Under the pieces are notes generated by a model. That model saw only the letters and a list, made by a program, of their open reading frames with translations. It did no database searches and was not told the DNA's origin. DNA of 64,000 bases, from the NCBI RefSeq assembly GCF_002005445.1, contig NZ_CP014692.1, positions 682,001 through 746,000 of the forward strand. Reading direction: 5' to 3'. Origin of the DNA: Acetobacter aceti (lineage in GTDB: Bacteria; Pseudomonadota; Alphaproteobacteria; Acetobacterales; Acetobacteraceae). Every line of letters starts with the position of its first letter. Within the stretch, counting starts at the first letter, position 1. The position numbers and the translations under genes were made by a program. Below are positions 9,183-18,277 of this stretch, piece by piece.

Positions 9183-10375
9183 GCGCTTTACCTGTCCCTA
9201 TAAAAAACTGGAAATATTTACTGTATATCGCGATTGTTTTTAGCATTGCTGACTGCCCTGCACGAGCTGCCGACAGCGCGCCGACTGTCGTAATGGGAGA
9301 AGCGGCGCAGAAGAATTCTGCTCTGGTTATTTCGATCGCGAGGAGTGGCGCGCTCGTAAAAAATCTGGACGCGATGGGAACCGTCACAGCGGAAGCGGGG
9401 CATGTCGTTCGTATTCATCCTGCGGGGTCCGGTAAAGTTCTGAGTGTCGCTGTGGTGCCCGGTCAGCATGTGCACAAGGGAGAAACTCTTCTTACCTATC
9501 AGGATCATTCACTGCATCTGATCCGTCTTGAAATGACAAGAGCACAGGCGGCGCTGACGACAGCACAGGCGGCCTCTCAGAATGCGGCGTCAGCCTATCA
9601 CCGGGGGCATGAACTGGCAGGAGCAGCCGTTGCAGCAGGAGAGACCAGACGTCGCCTGGCCGCATTCCAGGCTGCGAAAGACGACGTTATTGCTCGACAG
9701 GCCGATGTCGATACTCTGAAGCATCAGCTCGAAGAAGAATACAACTCCGTTACGGAATCAGTTAAAGCCCAGACCGGCCCGCTGGATGAAACATCGTCGA
9801 TCATTGCGCCGACCGCAGCGGAAGTGCAGAGCGTGTTCGTTGGTGTTGCGGACGATATTTCACCGACAACGGAACTGATAGGTCTGACAGACATGTCCTC
9901 GGTATGGATTGTTTCTGACATCCTGCCTCAGGATGCCACGCAGGTGGTCCAGGGCGACGAGCAGATCACGGAACTCGCGTCGGATGCAGGGACGACATTA
10001 CTGAGATCGAAAATAACTTCGGTAGGTGACATAGCTGATCCGGCCACGGGTCTCGTTCGCGTCATAAGCACGGTGCCCAATCCAGATGGCAATCTTCATC
10101 CCGGCATGTTCCTCAATACCCATCTCCCAACACGCGAAAAGGCGACAGGCATCATTGTGCCGGAGAGCGCTGTCACAGAAATCAACGGTGTAAGCACCGT
10201 ATTTGTGCCGGCAGGTCCAAACCGGTTCCGGCCACAGGAAGTGCATGTCGGTGCTACGGGAAATGGACAGAAAATCATTACTTCTGGCCTCTCCGTTGGC
10301 GAGCGGATCGTAACGCAGGGCGCATTCGCCCTGAAGGCGGTGATGCTGGTGTCAGATATGAATGACGGAGACTGA
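9179..10375 (+). CDS. RND efflux periplasmic adaptor (HlyD/CzcB-like)
   Basis: 398 residues with an N-terminal export signal (hydrophobic 12-26, cleavage near ARAADS). It shows the membrane-fusion layout: a lipoyl half (VLSVAVVPGQHVHKGETLLTY), a long helical hairpin (about 115-190), the second lipoyl half, then beta-barrel and membrane-proximal domains (GLVRVISTVPNPDGNLHPGMFL, VPESAVTEINGVSTVFV). It links the inner-membrane pump to an outer channel in metal-ion RND systems. Starts at GTG 9179, overlapping the preceding stop. The next gene begins within a few bases of its end. Confidence 0.9.
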   Translation: MSALPVPIKNWKYLLYIAIVFSIADCPARAADSAPTVVMGEAAQKNSALVISIARSGALVKNLDAMGTVTAEAGHVVRIHPAGSGKVLSVAVVPGQHVHKGETLLTYQDHSLHLIRLEMTRAQAALTTAQAASQNAASAYHRGHELAGAAVAAGETRRRLAAFQAAKDDVIARQADVDTLKHQLEEEYNSVTESVKAQTGPLDETSSIIAPTAAEVQSVFVGVADDISPTTELIGLTDMSSVWIVSDILPQDATQVVQGDEQITELASDAGTTLLRSKITSVGDIADPATGLVRVISTVPNPDGNLHPGMFLNTHLPTREKATGIIVPESAVTEINGVSTVFVPAGPNRFRPQEVHVGATGNGQKIITSGLSVGERIVTQGAFALKAVMLVSDMNDGD

Positions 10376-10382
10376 GAGCGTC

Positions 10383-13300
10383 ATGCGTAACGTGCTCTCC
10401 GCCCTGCAGACCAGACGCTGGCTGATTCTTGGGGTGATCTGCCTTACCTTCATTGCCGGCGGTCTCATCGTCCGGGGCCTTCCGGTAGAAGCCGTGCCTG
10501 ATATCTCTCCCCGGCAGGTGCTCGTTTCCGTCGTTGCGCCGGGCCTCGCCACGGAAGAAGTCGAACGGCTGATCACCTTTCCGATCGAGGCCAGCATGGC
10601 GGGCATTCCGGACATGACCGATCTCCGGTCAGTCTCCCGTTCGGGGGTCTCGGTCGTCTATATCCAGTTTGCGGATGAAACGGACATCAATCTCGATCGC
10701 GCCCGTGTGGAAGAACGTATCCAGCAGGCGAGAGAGACAATCTCCGTGCCCGGAGTCAGCGTGAATATCGGACCGCTCGCCACAGGTCTCGGTGAAATCA
10801 TGCAGTTGCAGATCAGAGGCGATGGTTATTCGCTGATGGATCTGAACCGTCTTATGACATGGACCGTCGCGCCGCAGTTGAAACTGGTTCCGGGCGTCGT
10901 GGACGTTAACGTAAACGGTGGCGCCGAACAGACATTTCAGGTCGCTCTCGATCAGGCCCGCCTGATGGCGCTCGGTGTGTCAGTTGATGATGTCTTCCGG
11001 GCGGTGGACGGCAATAATTCTGCATCGGGAGGCGGATGGATTGAGCATGGAGAGGAACAGCAGATCGTTGTCGGACGCGGCCTGATTGGCTCGCTTGATG
11101 ATTTTGGGTCCATTCCCGTCCGGACCAACGCCAACGGTTCCGCCATTTTCCTCCGGGATGTCGGACGCATTTCCATGGGACCGAGAACACGCCTTGGCGC
11201 CGTCACGCGGGATGGCCAGGGCGAGATTGTCATAGGCGTCATCATGATGCGCATGGGAGCGAGTTCCGACACCACCCTGGCCGCCATCGACGCGGCGCTT
11301 CCCGGCATTCGTCAGTCTCTCCCCAAAGGGGTGACGCTTGATCCTTATTACGTGCGTTCGACACTGACAGACAGCACCATCAGGACCGTGAAGGAAAATC
11401 TTGTTGTTGGAGCACTCCTGGTCATCAGTGTTCTCATCGTGGTTATCGGTGACTGGAGAGCGTCACTGGTCATTGCCTCCGTCATTCCGTTTGCGCTCGT
11501 CTACGCCATGGCCGGCATGCGATGGTTCGGGATTTCCGCCAATCTGCTCAGCCTCGGCGCCATCGACTTCGGTATGATCGTCGACAGTTCCCTCGTCGTG
11601 GTCGAAAATCTCATGACGCATCGTGATCGTGACCAGGCCAGCGGGCGGAATACGCCGCTGGCGGCTCTCGCGGTCTCAGCGGCGACTGAAGTGCTCCGGC
11701 CAGTGAGTTTCGGCATTCTTGTCATTGTGATGGTCTATCTGCCGATCCTGACATTGCAGGATATCGAGGGCAAGATGTTCAGGCCCATGGCGCAGACGGT
11801 CATCATGGCCCTGCTGGCCTCACTGCTCTACTGTGTTGTCGGGATACCGGTGATTGCGGCTTTGATGATGAAGTCTTCCGGCCACCATAAAGATACCCGT
11901 CTGGTTGCCTTTCTTCGTCGTGGTTATGGTCCCCTGCTGAACTGGTGCGAAACCCGGCCACGGACCCTGTTTGGCGCGACTTTCGTGATTTTTGCTTTTT
12001 CTGTCTGGGTTGGCCTGCATCTGGGTGGCGAGTTCATTCCGTCTCTCGACGAGGGCGCCCTGACGGTAACAACGACACGACTGCCAGGCATTTCGCTGCC
12101 TGAAGCCCTGAAGGAGGTCGGCCTCCAGGAGCGTATCCTGCGCCGCTTTCCCGAAGTCATCAGTGTTGTCAGCAATACGGGAACATCGGCCATCCCTACT
12201 GATCCGATGGGTGTTAACGAGACAGACAGTTTCATCTTTCTGAAGCCGCCATCACAGTGGACCACGGCACATACACAGGAGGGGCTTGTTACGGCGATGA
12301 GTCAGGTGCTGAGCACTGAACTGCCCGGTATGCAGCAGTCATGGAGTCAGCCCGTGCAGATGCGGATGGATGATCTCCTGTCCGGTGTCAGAACGCAGAT
12401 TGCCGTCTCGATCTATGGCGATGATCTCGCTACGCTGGCGCGTCTGGGGGACAGGGTAGCGAGCGTCATGAAAACCATTCCCGGCGCGGCTGACGTGGCT
12501 CCACAGGGGGACGGCACCGTTGCTTTCATCCATATCGATATTGATCGTCGGAAGGCGGCGCGGCTGGGTATTTCCCAGCAGGAGCTTCTGAACGTGGTTG
12601 AAGCGGTCGGCGGCCATATCGGAAGGTCCGTCACAGTCGGTAACGCCCTGATCAGCACGCAGGTCCGTTTCGATCCTGCCCAGGCAGGCACACGTGACCA
12701 GATCGCCCGTCTGAGGATACGCCGCGCCGATGGACGGGGCGCGGTCCTGCTTTCAGAGATCGCAAAGGTTACGGTGCAGGACGGTCCTCCCCGTATCAGC
12801 CGGGATAATATCCGCCGCCGCCTTATCGTGCAGGCCAATGTGCGCGGGCGTGACCTCAGTTCCTTTGTCGCCGAAGCACAGAAGGCCGTCGGCAGAAAGG
12901 TCATCCTGCCTCCCGGTTACCGCATCGTGTGGGCGGGCCAGTTCCAGAATCTGCGCTCGGCCATGGCTCGGCTGGAAGTTGTCGTGCCGATTGCGTTGGT
13001 GTTGATTTTTGCCCTGCTTGTTGTTGCGCTGAATTCAGTCTGGCTGGCAGGGCTTGTTTTCGTCAATCTGCCAGTTGCTGCGACAGGTGGTATTCTGGCT
13101 CTCGCTCTGCGTGGCCTGCCATTCAGTGTGTCCGCCGGGATCGGGTTCATTGCCCTGTTCGGTGTGGCTGTGCTGAACGGCGTGGTGCTCATCACGGCCA
13201 TAAATTCCCTGCGTCTAGCAGGCCGGCAGGCTGCACGCGCCGCGTATGAAGCTGCGGAAGAGCGTTTCCGTCCGGTCATGGCGACGGCTCTGGTCGCCAG

Positions 13301-13460
13301 TCTGGGTTTTATTCCCATGGCCGTCTCAACCAGTGCCGGCGCAGAGGTCGAGCGCCCTCTGGCCACTGTCGTCATCGGTGGCCTGATCTCCTCGACACTT
13401 CTCACGCTTCTTGTGCTGCCCTCACTGTATGCGCGTCTCATGAAAAACCGTACATCATGA
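10383..13460 (+). CDS. Heavy-metal RND efflux pump (CzcA family)
   Basis: About 1,025 residues, normal length for an HME-RND pump. Hydrophobic segments fall as TM1, TM2-6, TM7, TM8-12 with two large periplasmic domains. The TM4 signature of proton-relay residues reads GAIDFGMIVDSSLVVVEN, diagnostic for the CzcA/CusA type. The N-terminal half carries VEAVPDISPRQVLVSVVAPGL as in this family. It expels divalent or monovalent metal cations from periplasm or cytoplasm by proton antiport. Start 10383 has GAGAG close upstream; an in-frame ATG at 10362 adds seven residues and is the alternative. Metal specificity is not readable. Confidence 0.9.
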   Translation: MRNVLSALQTRRWLILGVICLTFIAGGLIVRGLPVEAVPDISPRQVLVSVVAPGLATEEVERLITFPIEASMAGIPDMTDLRSVSRSGVSVVYIQFADETDINLDRARVEERIQQARETISVPGVSVNIGPLATGLGEIMQLQIRGDGYSLMDLNRLMTWTVAPQLKLVPGVVDVNVNGGAEQTFQVALDQARLMALGVSVDDVFRAVDGNNSASGGGWIEHGEEQQIVVGRGLIGSLDDFGSIPVRTNANGSAIFLRDVGRISMGPRTRLGAVTRDGQGEIVIGVIMMRMGASSDTTLAAIDAALPGIRQSLPKGVTLDPYYVRSTLTDSTIRTVKENLVVGALLVISVLIVVIGDWRASLVIASVIPFALVYAMAGMRWFGISANLLSLGAIDFGMIVDSSLVVVENLMTHRDRDQASGRNTPLAALAVSAATEVLRPVSFGILVIVMVYLPILTLQDIEGKMFRPMAQTVIMALLASLLYCVVGIPVIAALMMKSSGHHKDTRLVAFLRRGYGPLLNWCETRPRTLFGATFVIFAFSVWVGLHLGGEFIPSLDEGALTVTTTRLPGISLPEALKEVGLQERILRRFPEVISVVSNTGTSAIPTDPMGVNETDSFIFLKPPSQWTTAHTQEGLVTAMSQVLSTELPGMQQSWSQPVQMRMDDLLSGVRTQIAVSIYGDDLATLARLGDRVASVMKTIPGAADVAPQGDGTVAFIHIDIDRRKAARLGISQQELLNVVEAVGGHIGRSVTVGNALISTQVRFDPAQAGTRDQIARLRIRRADGRGAVLLSEIAKVTVQDGPPRISRDNIRRRLIVQANVRGRDLSSFVAEAQKAVGRKVILPPGYRIVWAGQFQNLRSAMARLEVVVPIALVLIFALLVVALNSVWLAGLVFVNLPVAATGGILALALRGLPFSVSAGIGFIALFGVAVLNGVVLITAINSLRLAGRQAARAAYEAAEERFRPVMATALVASLGFIPMAVSTSAGAEVERPLATVVIGGLISSTLLTLLVLPSLYARLMKNRTS

Positions 13461-14125
13461 AAATCCTGATTATTGAAGATGAGCCTGCCCTGGGCTCGGC
13501 GGTAAGAGACCGCATACGTCAGGCCGGACATATCGTCGACTGGTTCAAGACCCTAACCGATGCCCGTGCAGCCCTGATGGTCTCTTCTTATGATTTCCTG
13601 CTGCTGGATCTTGGTCTTCCAGATGGTAATGGTCGGAATCTGCTGCGGGAAATCCGACGGGACTGTTCATCTCTGGCCATCCTGATCACCACAGCCCAGG
13701 ATCAGGTCAGTGACAGGATCGCGGGACTGTCAGAAGGTGCGGATGATTATATTGTCAAACCTTATGATCTCGACGAACTCGTTGCCCGTATCGACGCTGT
13801 TGCCAGGCGTTACGCGGCGCTGCCGGACAACGTGGTCATGATTGGTACTATCAGGATCGATCTCGCGCGTCGTCAGCTTGAACGCGATGGCCAGACAGTT
13901 GATCTATCTGCGCGTGAATGGGCCATTGTCGAACTTCTTGCGCGTCGTCCCGGCGCTGTGTGCAGTCGTGAGCAGATTGAAGATGCTCTGTATGGCCTCA
14001 GTGACGACGTGGAAAGTAATGCTATTGAAGTTTTCATCAGCAGGATAAGGAAAAAAACTGGACCATGTCTGATCATGACAGTCAGGGGTAGAGGCTATTG
14101 TCTCGCGGAGAATACGTCCCGATGA
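13457..14125 (+). CDS. OmpR-family response regulator
   Basis: 222 residues. The receiver domain (1-115) has the acidic pair IIEDEP, phospho-acceptor Asp51 in LLLDLGLPDG, and the conserved Lys in IVKPYD. The winged-helix DNA-binding domain (about 125-218) ends with NAIEVFISRIRKK and TVRGRGYCL, typical of OmpR/CzcR. Overlaps the pump gene by ATGA and the kinase gene by ATGA, so pump and sensor system form one coupled operon. By analogy with CzcRS or CusRS it should switch the efflux genes on when metal is sensed. Confidence 0.93.
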   Translation: MKILIIEDEPALGSAVRDRIRQAGHIVDWFKTLTDARAALMVSSYDFLLLDLGLPDGNGRNLLREIRRDCSSLAILITTAQDQVSDRIAGLSEGADDYIVKPYDLDELVARIDAVARRYAALPDNVVMIGTIRIDLARRQLERDGQTVDLSAREWAIVELLARRPGAVCSREQIEDALYGLSDDVESNAIEVFISRIRKKTGPCLIMTVRGRGYCLAENTSR

Positions 14126-15465
14126 AGCGTTGGAGCCTGGCATCCCGTATCGTGTCCGGCACACTGGTTATCGTGCTGGGTGCGCTGGTGCTTCTCAGTA
14201 TTCTTGTTGCGGCCTTTACCCGTTACGAAGTCACGGAGCGCCTCGACAACTCGCTACAGGAAGTGGCCGAACGTCTGGAATTTGTTATCAGTGAGTTGGA
14301 CAGGAGTGGTCCGGGTTCCGCCACTCCGGGTGGTCAGATCGCGCAGCTCCCCGGAGTGAACCGGCGGACACTGGCCTATCAAATTGCCACAATGGACGGT
14401 CGCCTTGAGGTCAGGTCGCAGAACGCTCCGGAAACGCTGTTTGTTCCGCACCTTGCAACGGGATTTTACAATATCCCGTTATTCAGGGTGTATGTTGTGC
14501 CATCAGCATCCGGTCGCCATTACATTCTGGTGGGTGAGCCGACTTTTCACAGAAATGAAGCCGTCAGGCGGGCTATTCTGATTTCAGTGCTGCCTATGGT
14601 GCTCTTCTTTCCGGCGATCTGGGTGCTGGTCCGCTGGCGCGTCCGTCACGCCATGCGTCCCCTGACAAGCCTTCAGTATGAAATCAGAAGCCGCGGCGGA
14701 TCAAATCTGGCTCCTGTTCCTCCACTGGATCTTCCCGAAGAACTTGTGTCCATTCACTCCGCCGTCAACCTCCTGCTGGAACGTCTGAAAATGGCGCTTT
14801 CGACCGAACGCGCCTTTGCTGCCAATGCAGCGCATGAACTGCGTAATCCGGTGGGTGGGCTTCTTGCCCAGGTTCAGGTTCTCAGAAAACTCCTCATGGG
14901 ATCGGATTATGAAGAGCGGATAGCGACCATCATGCAGCAGGCCCGCAGAATTGGCCGGATGATGGAAAAACTGCTTCAGCTTTCACGCGCAACATCGGGG
15001 ATCGCTCTGGCAGGGCGCATGTTCGATCTGGTGCCCGTCATTCGCTTTCTGGCAGAAGAACTTGAACGGGAAAAAGACCAGTCGATTGAATTCTCGGGAT
15101 CATCGCATCTCATGATCCGGGGCGATATGGATGCAACAGGCATTCTTTTTCGCAACCTTCTTGAAAACGCTGTTCTTCATGGTTCATCCGCGCAAGCCGT
15201 CAGTGTGATCATCACGCAAGATCATAAAGTCCTGATCTGTAATGATTGCGAACCGCTTGCACCTGACGTATTGCAGAATATGGAAAAGCCTTTCGTCAGA
15301 GGAAAGACAGATGCCGAAGGTAGCGGCCTCGGCATGGCGATCGCGCGGCAGATATCACAGCAACTGCATGCCGACATGACCGTGAGTTCGCCTATTCCAG
15401 GAACGGCCAGAGGCGTTCTGGTGACAGTTCGATTGCAGATCAGCGAGATCGAGGAGTGCGTCTGA
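14122..15465 (+). CDS. Sensor histidine kinase, metal-efflux type
   Basis: 447 residues from the ATG overlapping the regulator stop (an earlier in-frame start exists but has no benefit). TM1 at about 12-32, a periplasmic sensor domain to about 148, TM2 about 150-170, a HAMP-like linker, then the dimerisation helix with phospho-acceptor His238 in AANAAHELRNPVGG. The ATPase domain has the N box RNLLENAVLHG and G boxes GSGLGMAIARQI. Cognate partner is the preceding response regulator. The periplasmic ligand is presumably a metal, inferred from the operon only. Confidence 0.92.
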   Translation: MKRWSLASRIVSGTLVIVLGALVLLSILVAAFTRYEVTERLDNSLQEVAERLEFVISELDRSGPGSATPGGQIAQLPGVNRRTLAYQIATMDGRLEVRSQNAPETLFVPHLATGFYNIPLFRVYVVPSASGRHYILVGEPTFHRNEAVRRAILISVLPMVLFFPAIWVLVRWRVRHAMRPLTSLQYEIRSRGGSNLAPVPPLDLPEELVSIHSAVNLLLERLKMALSTERAFAANAAHELRNPVGGLLAQVQVLRKLLMGSDYEERIATIMQQARRIGRMMEKLLQLSRATSGIALAGRMFDLVPVIRFLAEELEREKDQSIEFSGSSHLMIRGDMDATGILFRNLLENAVLHGSSAQAVSVIITQDHKVLICNDCEPLAPDVLQNMEKPFVRGKTDAEGSGLGMAIARQISQQLHADMTVSSPIPGTARGVLVTVRLQISEIEECV

Positions 15466-15843
15466 ACAGACCAGAAACTCTGAGGCTCTATCCATCAAAT
15501 CCCGGAAAGCAGATCTTCTTTCTCCGCAGTCTATGCGGATTTGAAGCCGTGCGGTGCGCCATCGGATTAGGTCACATCAATTATGGCAGTTTGTGGTTCA
15601 GCCGACTTTCCCGCCGTCTCGACAATCATCCGAACAAACATTCCCGGACGCCCGAGCGGTTGCCAAGTGCTGCATCAGAATACTGATGATGAAGTATCCC
15701 TATCGCGCATTTCACGTTGTCCGTAAATTCCACACCTGGTTTTTCACTATGCAGTTCGTCCCAAAACAATTTCTCCCACTGCACTGATAGCGACTACGAC
15801 CAGTGGTGGCGCAGTCACCATGCTATCGCAGGAGATGATCCAG
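15466..15843. other. Intergenic stretch, nothing recognised
   Basis: About 380 bases between the convergent kinase and DUF2945 genes. Short open frames are present on the plus strand but none has a credible start, composition or recognisable motif. No clear hairpin terminator was found. Confidence 0.4.
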
Positions 15844-16059
15844 TTACTCTACAAGGGTCAGGGCCGTGCCTTTGTGAAAGGCGATATGGCTGGTTTTAAG
15901 GCTTTCTATTTCATATTGAGGGTGTTCTGACGTTGCGTGATGCTGATAGCCGTTGACCAGAAAGGGCTCCGTATGAATGGCTCTGATCCGTCCACTGACG
16001 TATCCTGCTTCCGAGTTCCAGGATACGATATCTCCGATCTGGAAAGTTTGTGACGGCAT
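15844..16059 (-). CDS. DUF2945 (HVA1/TUDOR-like) small protein
   Basis: 71 residues. It matches the small DUF2945 family, whose body reads IGDIVSWNSEAGYVSGRI, then HHATSEHPQYEIESLKTSHIAFHKG and a terminal ALTLVE; nearly the whole family length is present. Function is unknown; the fold is a small beta barrel of the Tudor type. The start at 16059 has an excellent AAGGAG at the right distance, better than the upstream in-frame ATG at 16077. Its ATG lies on the opposite strand of the ATG of the DUF488 gene: both are read from the same CATG. Confidence 0.85.
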   Translation of the reverse strand: MPSQTFQIGDIVSWNSEAGYVSGRIRAIHTEPFLVNGYQHHATSEHPQYEIESLKTSHIAFHKGTALTLVE

Positions 16060-16657
16060 GGAAAACTCCTTATCCAATGTGAACCTCGCAGGAGAGGCAA
16101 GATCATCTTCGTGCCATCCATTCTACACCATTGGGCACTCCACGCTTGCACTACCTGATTTTATTGCACTTTTGCGCCATTATGGCGTGACACTGATCGC
16201 GGATGTGAGGGCTTTTCCCTATTCCCGGCGTAATCGGGACTATGATGGCGCCAGTCTCCAGCCGGAGCTGGCGATACAGGGGATCGGGTATAGCCATTTT
16301 CCAGAGCTTGGTGGACGACGACCACGGTCGAAGACGGTGCCAGCGGAGACCAACGCATTCTGGCGGGTCCAGAGTTTTCATAATTATGCGGATTATGCGC
16401 TTGGAGACGATTTTCACCGGGGTCTCGTCCGGCTTATCGAGGCGGGACAGCAGGCGACTGTTGCGATCATGTGTGCGGAGGTGCTCTGGTGGCGCTGCCA
16501 CAGGCGCATCGTTACCGACTATCTTCTGGCTCATGGGGTGACAGTCTTTCATATTCTGTCCATGACGGATGTCGTTCCCGCGCGCCTCACTGAGTCAGCA
16601 ATGATTGATAGTAGCCAGCACATTACTTACCCACAGATAAACACTTCCAGAGGCTGA
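16058..16657 (+). CDS. DUF488 family protein
   Basis: 199 residues. Family motifs are clear: YTIGHSTLALPDFIALL near residue 24, ADVRAFPYSRR near 50, YSHFPELGGRR near 80, and CAEVLWWRCHRRIV near 140, whose Cys and His residues are conserved in DUF488. Function is unestablished; a nucleic-acid or nucleotide-related role has been proposed for the family. The ATG at 16058 is the most upstream start that does not run into the divergent gene body, but no good ribosome site precedes it, so the true start may be internal. Confidence 0.82.
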   Translation: MENSLSNVNLAGEARSSSCHPFYTIGHSTLALPDFIALLRHYGVTLIADVRAFPYSRRNRDYDGASLQPELAIQGIGYSHFPELGGRRPRSKTVPAETNAFWRVQSFHNYADYALGDDFHRGLVRLIEAGQQATVAIMCAEVLWWRCHRRIVTDYLLAHGVTVFHILSMTDVVPARLTESAMIDSSQHITYPQINTSRG

Positions 16658-17206
16658 AGGTAAAATACAGGATGTAAAAATATAATATCTCGAAAAATCG
16701 GCATGAGCACAAAGCTATCTTGAGTGACTGAAAGGCTGTCGGTCGCGCCGCCTCGACTTGCGCCTTCGCGTCAGCTTCCAGCCGGGAGCAGGCTTCGTCC
16801 AGCTTCGCTTTCAGCGTTTCCCGTCGGGCAAGCTCGTCCGGCAAGGCCCGCTGATCGCTGTCTGTGGCGTCTGCGTGCTCAGCCACTGACTTCACGCATT
16901 GTGATAAAGAAGCTGGAAAAGAACTCATTTCGATGTGTGATCAGCGGCTTTGGAGGCGCTCGATCAGAGGATACCGTCTCCATTTTTGACCGCAGCCATT
17001 TTGATCAATGGTCTGTTTTGTCAGGGCGATCACCCCCCCAATATTGGTCATTTTTGCTGGTTTTCCTGTCTCACGTCTCGTGGGACACTCCACTGTTGGG
17101 AGCATCTGTCGACACATATTTGTATGGATTATATAAACGATTATGGTGTGGAAGCAGGTTACGCTGGATGTTTATGTTTCGTATAAAGTTTACGAGGATG
17201 TGTAGT
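16658..17206. other. Intergenic stretch with transposase scrap
   Basis: About 550 bases with no intact gene. On the minus strand, roughly 16740-16890, the reading LPDELARREALKAKLDEA-like (here LARRETLKAKLDEACSRLEA) resembles the coiled linker of IS1182-type transposases, with no start, catalytic core or ends. The rest, to 17190, is unrecognised and falls in composition toward AT. Confidence 0.45.
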
Positions 17207-17575
17207 GTGAAAATACGTATGGTTTTATTTTTTGTGACGATTTTAATCGTTGGGCCAAATTTAGCCCAAGCGCAAGAAGAAGATAGCGATTATGGTGAGT
17301 TGATTCGGAAAACAACAACAAACTCGACATGCTTAGATTATCTGAATGAAGAGCATGATAATTACTCGGGTGACAAGATGGCTGAGTCTCGTGCAACCGA
17401 TGAGGTGACGAAGGGTCTTTCCAGGGCGATTCGAGATGAATGTCAGAAAGCACCAAAGGAAAATCTAAAAAATGCAGTTTCCAAGGTAAGAAAATCTTAT
17501 ACCGAAAAATTATCCGAGATAATGAAGAAATTTCAAGATAATAACAGGGATCTTCGTAGAGATGGTGGGGTGTAG
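17207..17575 (+). CDS. Small exported two-cysteine protein, HdeA/HdeB-like candidate
   Basis: 122 residues from GTG 17207, chosen because GAGG lies 9 bases upstream; an ATG at 17198 is too close to that site. A signal peptide (VLFFVTILIVGPNLAQAQ) ends near residue 22. The mature part is highly charged and helical with only two cysteines, in TCLDYL and ECQKAPKENL. That pattern (TC, aromatic, then C-xxx-P-xxx-L about 40 residues later) resembles the periplasmic acid chaperones HdeA/HdeB, which carry one disulfide. The resemblance is by eye and spacing is shorter than in E. coli HdeA. Convergent with a small lipoprotein gene. Confidence 0.55.
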   Translation: MKIRMVLFFVTILIVGPNLAQAQEEDSDYGELIRKTTTNSTCLDYLNEEHDNYSGDKMAESRATDEVTKGLSRAIRDECQKAPKENLKNAVSKVRKSYTEKLSEIMKKFQDNNRDLRRDGGV

Positions 17576-17596
17576 ATACTTTGAATCGTAAAATTG

Positions 17597-17734
17597 TTAA
17601 TTACACGTTCTGATGGCTGATTTGACACCCGAATTGTCGTCTGGCGCATTGGCGAGATCATTCGGACAGCCAGAATGTTGCAGACCACATCCAGCCAGAA
17701 GAATTGCCAATGAAAGCACCGCAAATTTATACAT
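17597..17734 (-). CDS. Small lipoprotein, 45 residues
   Basis: Short gene with a complete lipoprotein signal: MYKFAVLSLAILLAGCGL, lipobox LAGC with Cys17. The mature tail of 28 residues holds two more cysteines (SGCPNDL and RTCN). A GGAG lies nine bases before the ATG. It would be exported and lipid-anchored. No family is recognised. It is convergent with the small exported protein at 17207-17575, whose end lies only 21 bases away. Confidence 0.6.
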   Translation of the reverse strand: MYKFAVLSLAILLAGCGLQHSGCPNDLANAPDDNSGVKSAIRTCN

Positions 17735-18071
17735 CTAATTTCACTCCGTATCGTCAGAGGTTTATATTGAATTTTAATTTCTGTGAAGCTTGAATCAGCG
17801 CCAATTTGCGAGGCTGTTTTGTTGGAAAAGAATTTCTGTTGGTGAAATATATTAAAAAATATCGTAATTATTATGTGGGTCTATTTTAAATTTCTATTTC
17901 GAATGGATGGGTTTCTATTAACATTATTGATATTTATTCAATATAAAAAAAACTTGTAAATGTTGGTGTGTACTATTTAAGTGCGTTAATGCTGCAAATG
18001 AATTTGATTGTTTACTTGTGGTGATATTGGTGTGTTACACGTTTTGAATCACAATCTTCTAACCAAAATCG
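17735..18071. other. AT-rich gene-free stretch beside tRNA-Val
   Basis: About 340 bases, far richer in A and T than the surroundings (for example 17850-17960), with no open frame of note. It adjoins the 3' end of the tRNA-Val gene, the usual side on which integrating elements leave AT-rich cargo. No second copy of the tRNA 3' end was found by eye. Confidence 0.45.
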
Positions 18072-18146
18072 TGGTGGGTGCGACAGGGATTGAACCTGTG
18101 ACCCCCGCCGTGTGAAGGCGATGCTCTACCGCTGAGCTACGCACCC
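18072..18146 (-). tRNA. tRNA-Val(CAC)
   Basis: Full cloverleaf on the minus strand: acceptor GGGTGCG pairing with CGCACCC, D arm GCTCAGCGGTAGAGC, anticodon stem TCGCC/GGCGG with loop TTCACAC (anticodon CAC, valine), T arm ACAGG-TTCAATC-CCTGT. Discriminator A and an encoded CCA follow. Confidence 0.96.
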
Positions 18147-18277
18147 CGATTTTGTGTAGGCAAGCTCATAGCCAAGACTGAGAAAGAGCGCAAGATAGAA
18201 AACGGTCACTCATGCACACTGGCGATTCTCAGTCCCGAAAGAGGCGATCAGATTCTCAATAGGGGGCATTATATCCC

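Noticed and set aside
15456..15787. Short plus-strand frames after the sensor kinase
   Set aside because: No motif or start signal; composition is that of non-coding DNA.
16724..17200. Open frame continuing upstream of the small exported protein, 283 codons in all
   Set aside because: The upstream part is without homology, crosses a transposase scrap and would bury the signal peptide inside the protein.
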